Shown: positions 58,621-64,000 of the stretch, piece after piece
Layout: every line of letters begins with the position of its first letter
How positions within the stretch are numbered: position 1 is the first letter of the stretch
Position numbers and translations under genes: made by a program
Assembly (NCBI RefSeq): GCF_051842935.1
Contig: NZ_JBPXRR010000002.1
Coordinates: 62,001-126,000, forward strand
DNA length: 64,000 bases
From: Pseudalkalibacillus sp051842935
Lineage (GTDB): Bacteria; Bacillota; Bacilli; Bacillales; Fictibacillaceae
Direction: 5' to 3'
Notes under the pieces: generated by a model
The model's input: only the letters and a program-made list of their open reading frames with translations
The model's database searches: none
Told to the model about the DNA's origin: nothing

Positions 58621-59898
58621 TTATTTTACAGATAATGGAACGTTTTCTGAAGGCTTGATCGTCGGTAGAAAGACCGTAACCACTGTACCGACATTCGGTG
58701 AGCTCTCATAATTGACCTTACCGTCCATCGACTGGATGATCCGCAGCGAAACGGTCGTACCGAGACCCGTCCCTTTATCTTTCGTCGTGTAAAACAATGT
58801 GCCAATCCGATCAAGCTGCTCCTTATTCATCCCTTTTCCAGTGTCTTTGACAGTCAGTTTCGCATAAGTCGAATGCTCGGTCAACTTGATGGATACTGAC
58901 CCACCATCACCCGTTGCTTCTATGGCATTTTTGACGAAATTGACGATCGCCTGCTTCAGCTGGTTGCGATCCGTCTTAATGACACACCGCGTATCCAGAT
59001 CGACCTCAAGCTGAACCCCTTGCTTCAAGGCCAGTGGTTCCATTAGAAAGAGCACCTCATAAACGACATCCGACAACTGACATTCTTCAATCTTCTTGAA
59101 TTCAGGCTTCGCGAAGTTCAGATAGTCGTTGATGATGGCCTCAGCTCGTCCCAATTCACTTAAAACGAGGGGAATATATTGCATGCTTTCCCCTTTATTC
59201 TCCTTTTTCATCAGCTGCAGGAATCCTTTTACCACCGTCAAAGGATTACGGACCTCGTGTGCGATGGATGCAGCCAATTCTCCCAACGTATTCAATTTTT
59301 CAGAGCGTTGGATTTCTGCCTTCATCAATTTACGCTCGATGACCATCTCATACAATAATGCTGCAAATCCGATCCCAATGATCTGGATCGCGCCGAACAA
59401 GAAAATATTGACCCAGATTTCCTGATTCGTACTGAAACCGACGGTGAAGAGATAGGAAACGAGAATACAGAACATGACAACCGCGGGCCAGGCTCCTACA
59501 ATGAGTGCCATCTGGACCCTCTTTTTCGGTTTGTATTGCATGAATTTCCTTGAAAAAAGAAACGGAACGAAAGCAGCCGCCGTACCGCTGATATAACCGA
59601 ATACGAGCGCATCTCCACCTAAAATCGTCCGGGTAACAAGGATGGTGATGAAAACGATCGTCCCCGCTACCGGACCACCATACAAACAAGCGAGCACGAG
59701 TGGGACATACCTGAAATCCCAAAAAAGACCATAGCTATAATAAGCGAACACCATACATAGACATGCTGCAATACCATGCAAAATTCCATAAATATAGGGC
59801 AATTGCCGATCGTTGTGACGTTTTTCGAACAAGACACCATAAATCAAAACAGGAGCGAGGAAAATCAACACATGAAGCAGAAGCTTCTCAGCAAGCAT
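58621..59898 (-). CDS. KinB-like sensor histidine kinase (5TMR-LYT type)
   Basis: The 425-residue kinase has six N-terminal helices (5TM-5TMR_LYT pattern, about 5-185, with YVPLVLACLYGGPVAGTIVF), a HisKA domain with H214 (ASIAHEVRNPL), and HATPase with NFVKNAIEAT, DTGKGM and GTGLGTTVS. It resembles sporulation kinases KinB/KinD feeding the Spo0A phosphorelay. No response regulator is adjacent, which fits a phosphorelay kinase. GGAGG precedes the ATG. The tandem DUF2294 gene follows. Confidence 0.88.
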   Translation of the reverse strand: MLAEKLLLHVLIFLAPVLIYGVLFEKRHNDRQLPYIYGILHGIAACLCMVFAYYSYGLFWDFRYVPLVLACLYGGPVAGTIVFITILVTRTILGGDALVFGYISGTAAAFVPFLFSRKFMQYKPKKRVQMALIVGAWPAVVMFCILVSYLFTVGFSTNQEIWVNIFLFGAIQIIGIGFAALLYEMVIERKLMKAEIQRSEKLNTLGELAASIAHEVRNPLTVVKGFLQLMKKENKGESMQYIPLVLSELGRAEAIINDYLNFAKPEFKKIEECQLSDVVYEVLFLMEPLALKQGVQLEVDLDTRCVIKTDRNQLKQAIVNFVKNAIEATGDGGSVSIKLTEHSTYAKLTVKDTGKGMNKEQLDRIGTLFYTTKDKGTGLGTTVSLRIIQSMDGKVNYESSPNVGTVVTVFLPTIKPSENVPLSVK

Positions 59899-59991
59899 GG
59901 GTAAACCTCCAAAACATAATTAGTACATTCAGTATTAAATACGACAATTGTAATGATTTTCCTTTCTGAAAAACCAGGAAAATTATCCTCT

Positions 59992-60948
59992 TTATTGACG
60001 AAGTTTGCTACGTAGAATCGATTCACTTTTATAGAGGGTTTCAATGTGTGTCCCGTTCAAGGTGTGTTGATCTCCATCTAGGAGAAATACGCTATCCATC
60101 GCGGCATCACCGTCTCCGAGATTCGTATAAGCCGCACCGGTCACTTTTCCGTCGGACCATTGGATGATTGATTGGGATGGGACCACTTCTAGGTAACGGA
60201 TCGTCTCCTCGTCCGTCCCTGCAATCAGCGTGACATTGATGTTCCGTTCCTGAATGATGTCCCGCTCAGCATTCAATTGATCGAGCCATGGATTTTGCGC
60301 TTTCATGTCTGGATAATCGACAAACATCCTCGAACATCCTTTTTCGTTCATGATCAAATAGTTTCCATAATCCCCACACGGCATGATGTCCTGAAGCCCT
60401 TTGAAATGATTATGGATCACTTCGATCTTGTTCGACTTATACCGCTTACTGAGATAGGCGAGGTACATCTTCATATAAAAATGGACGAAATTGAATTGGG
60501 TCGGTGCATTGAGAGGCAGCTCCCCTCCCGTCCAATAGCTGTAATTCGGCGGGGATCCCGCATTCGGTGTACATAGGATGATCAGCTGATCGACGTCGTC
60601 CTTGTATTCCTTCCCCTGTACGTACGCTCTCGTCACAAGTCCGCCCATGCTATGTGAGATGAGGTTCACCTTGTCTGAACCCGTCACCTGTTTTGCCTGT
60701 TCAATCGTCTTTTTCAAATAATGGCTCGCCGAATGCTCGATTCGCTGACTCCAATCGTAAAAACAAACGAATAAATTGTGGTTCCTCCGATATCCCATCG
60801 TTTCGAGCATCAAGACGAACGGCTCATAAACCATTCCCGCCAAACCGAAGCCCCAACTCCCTGTTCCGGGGATGATCACATCACTCATAGAACCGAACAA
60901 TCCTGGCACAAACACGACAGGTGTCTTTTTGAGAGAAAGGTGATTCAC
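59992..60948 (-). CDS. LCAT/PGAP1-like alpha/beta hydrolase (lipase-like)
   Basis: The 318-residue protein has VVFVPGLFGSM (oxyanion part), a Ser nucleophile in ISHSMGGLVTRAYV, and downstream acid and His in LIAGTDEET and NGTHIETLY. The fold resembles lecithin:cholesterol acyltransferase and triacylglycerol lipases. No signal peptide, so cytoplasmic unless exported otherwise. GTG at 60948 has AGGAGG 6 nt upstream; TTG at 60954 abuts it. Substrate unknown. Confidence 0.85.
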   Translation of the reverse strand: MNHLSLKKTPVVFVPGLFGSMSDVIIPGTGSWGFGLAGMVYEPFVLMLETMGYRRNHNLFVCFYDWSQRIEHSASHYLKKTIEQAKQVTGSDKVNLISHSMGGLVTRAYVQGKEYKDDVDQLIILCTPNAGSPPNYSYWTGGELPLNAPTQFNFVHFYMKMYLAYLSKRYKSNKIEVIHNHFKGLQDIMPCGDYGNYLIMNEKGCSRMFVDYPDMKAQNPWLDQLNAERDIIQERNINVTLIAGTDEETIRYLEVVPSQSIIQWSDGKVTGAAYTNLGDGDAAMDSVFLLDGDQHTLNGTHIETLYKSESILRSKLRQ

Positions 60949-61018
60949 ATTCAACCTCCTATGAAAAAGTCTTATGTAAAAAGGTATGCCGAATATGTCG
61001 GGGAAACGACGTTTAATC

Positions 61019-61052
61019 TAAAAAAGACTGGCTGAAATCATGCCAGTCCTCG
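61019..61052 (-). terminator. terminator after the poly-alanine gene
   Basis: AGGACTGGC...GCCAGTCT then TTTTT, read leftward; supports that the low-complexity gene is a real transcription unit. Confidence 0.85.
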
Positions 61053-61068
61053 TCCTTTAGAAATGATC

Positions 61069-61374
61069 CTAAAAATCGTCTTCTGCAAAATAGAAGTCTT
61101 CTCTCGTCATCATTTCACCTGCAACATCGTTCCCGTTGCCGTTTCCATTTCCGTTGCCGTTTCCGTTGCCATTTCGTCTTCTACCTGCTGCTGCCGCTGC
61201 CGCCGCTGCTGCTGCTGCTGAACCTCTACCAGCTGCTGCCGCTGCTGAAGCTGCTGCTGCTGCGCCACCACCTGCTGCTGCCGCCGCTGCCGCTGCTGCT
61301 GCCGCACCTCTTCGTCTATTGTTATTGTTGTTCATCATTTCTCCAGCAACCATACCGTTATTTCGATAACACAT
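61069..61374 (-). CDS. poly-alanine / Asn-Gly repeat protein (structural, possibly spore surface)
   Basis: The 101-residue protein is low complexity with a mirrored plan: VAGEMM (9-14), Asn5, RRR, Ala/Gly blocks (23-64: A11, GGG, A5, S, A5, GRGS, A11), GRRR, (NG)7 (68-82), VAGEMM again (84-89), then an acidic end REDFYFAEDDF. Ala makes up about one third. AAGGAGGTGATTGT before the ATG is a near-perfect ribosome binding site, and a terminator follows. Poly-Ala/Gly blocks recall silk-like fibres. A spore coat or exosporium role is a guess. Q-rich and L-rich overlapping frames are shadows. Confidence 0.8.
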   Translation of the reverse strand: MCYRNNGMVAGEMMNNNNNRRRGAAAAAAAAAAAGGGAAAAASAAAAAGRGSAAAAAAAAAAAGRRRNGNGNGNGNGNGNGNDVAGEMMTREDFYFAEDDF

Positions 61375-61467
61375 ACAATCACCTCCTTGCTCTATTATTA
61401 TATTGAGGTGATGATTAATAGAAACGGCGCTTGTCCAAATCTATTAAAAATGGATGATTTACTAGAT

Positions 61468-61719
61468 TTACGCACGCGGTGCGGCAGTAAGGGTTCTCAC
61501 GTTCAAGGCGTATTCAGGTCTCATTTCTTGTCTGCCGATTTCGGCCGAAGCTCTTGCTTCTGCATCCGGTCCGATTCCTATGGAAACGGCTGCTGTAATG
61601 TCTTCCTCACTCGCGGATCCAGCTGCTACATCCGATCCTTGTTCGATCGAATCCATCGCTGATTCAACAGCCCTATCAATCACTGCTCTCACTTGTTCTC
61701 TACGACTCCCAAGACTCAT
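61468..61719 (-). CDS. 83-residue protein encoded before the poly-alanine protein
   Basis: The product begins MSLGSRREQVRAVIDRAVES, has a helical half and an Ala/Ile/Glu-rich second half (AAGSASEEDITAAVSIGIGPDAEARASAEIG), ending ALNVRTLTAAPRA. ATG at 61719 follows AAGGAGG. It may share function with the poly-alanine gene: both starts are preceded by CTCAATATA(A/C)TA(A/G)TA (61391-61408 and 61746-61765, read leftward), a shared promoter-like element. Family not recognised. Confidence 0.7.
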   Translation of the reverse strand: MSLGSRREQVRAVIDRAVESAMDSIEQGSDVAAGSASEEDITAAVSIGIGPDAEARASAEIGRQEMRPEYALNVRTLTAAPRA

Positions 61720-61882
61720 GTTCTTAAGCCTCCTTCATCTATACCAATTACTACTAGTATATTGAGGAGAAGAGGCGAAGGAACGGCAAAAATACTAGTT
61801 TAATAGAATTTTTGCTAGACTCTAGTGGAATTTTGGTAGGGAGAGATGTTATCCTGCTCGAAATCTTTTTTTCCTCTCATTT

Positions 61883-62126
61883 GGAGGAGGATAAGTCCTC
61901 TATCCTGCCCGAAATCTCTCCCTCCTCTCATTTGGGGAAGGATAAGCCCTCTATCCTGCCCGAAATCTCTCCCTCCTCTCATTTGGGGAAGGATAAGCCC
62001 TTTATCCTGCCCGAAATCTCTCCCTCCTCTCATTTGGGGAAGGATAAGTCCTCTATCCTGCCCGAAATCTCTCCCTCCTCTCATTTGGGGAAGGATAAGC
62101 CCTCTATCCTGCTTAAAAATACGATC
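61883..62126. repeat. 51-bp tandem array with hairpin units (family C, locus 2)
   Basis: Units start at 61883, 61934, 61985, 62036 and 62087, four exact 51-bp steps. Consensus is GGGGAAGGATAAGCCCTCTATCCTGCCC, then GAAATCTCTCCCTCCTCTCATTT. The stem pairs GGGGAAGGATA-like with TATCCTGCCC. The units are nearly identical inside the array, yet share only the hairpin and CGAAATC with the array at 17782. It fills the 61720-62207 gap between divergent genes. Confidence 0.93.
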
Positions 62127-62207
62127 CATCCCTCATTTTGGGTACGCTATTCCGACCACCATCTAGTATAATAGTAAAAAATGGATATCGGAGTGTGACG
62201 TAATCCA

Positions 62208-62906
62208 ATGAAATGGCTGAGGAAATTCACTATAACAATAGTAGTCCTGATTGGCTGCCTTGCCGCTATCACATTGCTTTTCCGTGATGGCATCATTCTG
62301 GATTCATTAGGGATCCACCTGGAAAACCCGTTTGCCCAAACGGTCGAAGTGCCACCCCTCTACTCAACGGTCGATAAAAACGAAAACGGCACACCAGATC
62401 CAATTGATGTCGTGAATGCGGCACGAATAGAAGTGGATCAGCGGACAACTTACGAGAGTAACTACTATGCGGGCGGTTATCCCCCAGACGATGAAGGGGT
62501 TTGTACGGATGTCGTTTGGAGAGGACTGTTCGGTGCAGATATTTCGTTGAAAGATCTGATGGACCAAGACATCGCAGCCAACACCCAACTTTATCCACGT
62601 GTGAACGGAAAACCAGACCCGAACATCGACTTCCGCCGTGTCCCCAATCAAAACGTGTACTTCAAGCGGCACGCGCAATCGTTGACGACCGAAGTCATCC
62701 CTGGGGACGTAGAGAACCTGAAGCAATGGCAACCTGGTGATATCGTCGTTTTCCTAGACGGATTCCATCATGTCGCGCTCATCTCCGATAAACGAGCGAA
62801 AGATGGGACGCCTTATGTCATCCACAACAACCAGCCATTTGCGGCGGAAGTAAAGCTCACTTCCTTCAGGACACCCATTGCGGCGCATTACAGATGGAAC
62901 TTCTAA
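62208..62906 (+). CDS. DUF1287 protein (membrane-anchored, putative amidase-like)
   Basis: The 232-residue protein has one N-terminal helix (8-26) and a DUF1287 domain outside: DVVNAARIEVDQRTTY, GGYPPDDEGVCTDVVWRGLFGA with Cys near 98, the HAQSL segment, and WQPGDIVVFLDGFHHVALISDK, where Cys and His resemble a papain-like (NlpC/P60-like) pair. Function is not established; wall hydrolase activity is plausible. Weak GGAGTG site before ATG. Single gene with terminator. Confidence 0.85.
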   Translation: MKWLRKFTITIVVLIGCLAAITLLFRDGIILDSLGIHLENPFAQTVEVPPLYSTVDKNENGTPDPIDVVNAARIEVDQRTTYESNYYAGGYPPDDEGVCTDVVWRGLFGADISLKDLMDQDIAANTQLYPRVNGKPDPNIDFRRVPNQNVYFKRHAQSLTTEVIPGDVENLKQWQPGDIVVFLDGFHHVALISDKRAKDGTPYVIHNNQPFAAEVKLTSFRTPIAAHYRWNF

Positions 62907-62921
62907 ACTTGTAAAAGCGAA

Positions 62922-62963
62922 CAAAAGGCAGCTCAACAATCCTGTTGAGTCTGCCTTTTTTAT
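62922..62963 (+). terminator. terminator after the DUF1287 gene
   Basis: AAAGGCAGCTCAACA-ATCC-TGTTGAGTCTGCCTTT then TTTA. Confidence 0.9.
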
Positions 62964-62973
62964 CTGAATTAAC

Positions 62974-63057
62974 TGATTATCATTCTCAATATATGGTTGA
63001 CACTCGTAATCTATCGGTTTATAGTTAACAAGGTAACGATAGTGATAATCATTATCA
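62974..63057 (+). promoter_or_regulatory. Fur-controlled promoter of the iron uptake operon
   Basis: TTGACA (62997-63002), 17-bp spacer and TATAGT (63020-63025) form a sigma-A promoter. TGATAATCATTATCA (63043-63057) is a perfect 7-1-7 Fur box just downstream, and TGATTATCATTCTCA (62974-62988) upstream matches 13 of 15. Fur with iron would block the promoter from both sides. Confidence 0.92.
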
Positions 63058-63093
63058 ACGGTATTTCATTTTTATTAAAACGGAGGTTTCGGC

Positions 63094-63939
63094 ATGGTTC
63101 GCTTACATACAAAGGATCTGAACATCGGATACGGTGAGCATCATATCGTCAAAGATCTCAGTGTTGAAATTCCGGATCAGAAGATCACAACCATCATCGG
63201 GCCCAACGGTTGTGGAAAATCAACGCTTTTGAAAGCGATCACCCGGATCATTCCCCACCAATCCGGTACGGTTCTACTAGATGGAGAACAGATTTCCAAG
63301 CAGAATACGAAGCACCTCGCCAAAAAGATGGCGATTTTGCCTCAAACACCTGAAAGTGCCAGCGGCTTAACGGTCGCCGAGCTCGTCTCTTATGGTCGTT
63401 TTCCTTATCAAAAAGGCTTTGGTCGCCTGACGAAAAAGGATTACGAAATGATTGACTGGGCGCTGGAAGCCACCGGGACGATGGAGTATAAATACCGTTC
63501 AGTCGACGCCCTTTCCGGCGGACAACGTCAGCGTGTCTGGATTGCGATGGCTCTTGCTCAGGAAACGGAAATCATCTTCCTAGATGAACCGACTACCTAT
63601 CTCGATATGGCGCATCAGCTTGAAGTACTTGAACTACTCCAAGAGTTGAATGCCAGTGAAAACCGGACCATCATCATGGTCTTGCATGACTTGAACCAAG
63701 CCGCACGGTTCGCGGATTACATCATCGCTTTGAAAAATGGTGAAATCGTGAAAGCTGGTGGTTACGAAGAGGTCATCACGCATGATGTCCTGAAGGAAGT
63801 TTTTCATATCGATGCGGAAATCGGCCGTGATCCTCGCACCCAAAAACCGATGTGCATCACCTACAATTTACTAAAAGGAGAAAACATACATGAAAAAGCT
63901 ATTCATCCCGTTCGCACTCTTGCTGCTTCTCATCATTAG
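63094..63939 (+). CDS. iron-siderophore ABC transporter ATPase (FecE/YusV-like)
   Basis: The 281-residue ATPase energises siderophore uptake: Walker A GPNGCGKST, signature LSGGQRQR, Walker B IIFLDEPTTYLDM and VLHDLNQAARFADY. Compared with YusV it is a usual length, but the last ~16 codons overlap the next gene. Cognate siderophore is unknown; the N-hydroxylase at 7727 suggests a hydroxamate made or used by this organism. AACGGAGG precedes the ATG. First gene of a Fur-controlled operon that runs off the window. Confidence 0.92.
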   Translation: MVRLHTKDLNIGYGEHHIVKDLSVEIPDQKITTIIGPNGCGKSTLLKAITRIIPHQSGTVLLDGEQISKQNTKHLAKKMAILPQTPESASGLTVAELVSYGRFPYQKGFGRLTKKDYEMIDWALEATGTMEYKYRSVDALSGGQRQRVWIAMALAQETEIIFLDEPTTYLDMAHQLEVLELLQELNASENRTIIMVLHDLNQAARFADYIIALKNGEIVKAGGYEEVITHDVLKEVFHIDAEIGRDPRTQKPMCITYNLLKGENIHEKAIHPVRTLAASHH

Positions 63940-64000
63940 TGCCTGCAGCTCTGCATCCTCTGAAAATGGAGAAAACACATCCAAAGAAAACGATGAAAAG
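63890..64000 (+). CDS. iron-siderophore-binding lipoprotein, N-terminal part (runs off the window)
   Basis: ATG at 63890 follows AAAAGGAG (63873-63880). The first 37 codons give a signal peptide with lipobox IISAC (Cys at 19) and a Ser/Glu/Asn-rich linker (SSASSENGENTSKENDEK). Position after the ATPase in a Fur-controlled operon points to the substrate-binding protein. The first 50 bp overlap the ATPase gene in another frame. The binding domain lies outside the window. Confidence 0.85.
   Translation, partial: MKKLFIPFALLLLLIISACSSASSENGENTSKENDEK

Noticed and set aside
61110..61369. Gln-rich (minus) and Pro/Leu/Ala-rich (plus) frames over the poly-alanine gene
   Set aside because: Shadow frames of GCN repeats; only the poly-alanine frame has a ribosome binding site and a fitting terminator.
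61812..62171. Open frames of 104-119 codons across the second 51-bp array
   Set aside because: Same reason: periodic DNA gives frames on both strands; no start signals.

Overview
This window comes from a Bacillaceae chromosome (Bacillales, low-to-mid GC Gram-positive), almost certainly from an aerobic spore former. The evidence is strong AGGAGG-type ribosome binding sites, TTG and GTG starts, intrinsic terminators after most operons, a T-box leader, two TPP riboswitches, and families typical of Bacillus (YwbE, YfmL, YdaG, YkoEDC, TenI/ThiO, LiaFSR with a PspA-like protein, bacterial NO synthase, manganese catalase, a KinB-like kinase). I saw no rRNA or tRNA genes, CRISPR array, phage or intact insertion sequence. 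Genus cannot be fixed from the sequence alone.

Layout. 1-9 kb: a partial GNAT acetyltransferase, a YbjQ protein, a secreted metallophosphoesterase behind PhoP-like boxes, a manganese ABC transporter behind an MntR-like operator, an HD hydrolase, a peroxiredoxin whose peroxidatic Cys codon is an in-frame TGA, and a siderophore-type N-hydroxylase. 9-17.5 kb: cell-wall genes (class B PBP, VanX-like dipeptidase, Ddl, membrane-anchored MurF-like ligase). 18-30 kb: small membrane proteins, an XRE and a WYL regulator, a T-box-controlled methionyl-tRNA synthetase, a sigma-B-type stress protein, folate and nitrilase-family enzymes, RarD, and manganese catalase. 31-40 kb: thiamine synthesis (tenI-thiO-thiS-thiG-thiF-thiD-thiE) and HMP salvage/uptake (tenA-ykoE-ykoD-ykoC), each behind its own TPP riboswitch. 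40-44 kb: a LiaFSR/PspA envelope-stress operon. 44-54.6 kb: an NlpC/P60 protein lacking its catalytic Cys, NO synthase, YwbE, a methyltransferase, YfmL helicase, a P450, a ketopantoate reductase-like enzyme, a MEDS protein and an Na+/alanine symporter. 54.6-64 kb: a nuclease-XPD-type helicase, a tandem DUF2294 protein with a KinB-like kinase, a lipase-like hydrolase, a striking poly-alanine/Asn-Gly protein with an 83-residue partner, a DUF1287 protein, and the start of a Fur-controlled iron uptake operon.

Two things stand out. First, the peroxiredoxin at 6666-7136: UGA sits exactly at the catalytic cysteine (PxxxTxxC), the frame is open on both sides, and a strong hairpin with a GG-starting loop lies 19 nt downstream, as expected of a bacterial SECIS. 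This is a strong candidate selenoprotein. Second, the intergenic spaces carry several families of strictly phased arrays: two unrelated sequence families have a 21-bp period (cores TTTTAGAAA and TTCCCCAAG) at five loci, and a third has a 51-bp period with a hairpin in every unit at two loci about 44 kb apart. They explain many spurious ORFs and have no assigned function here.
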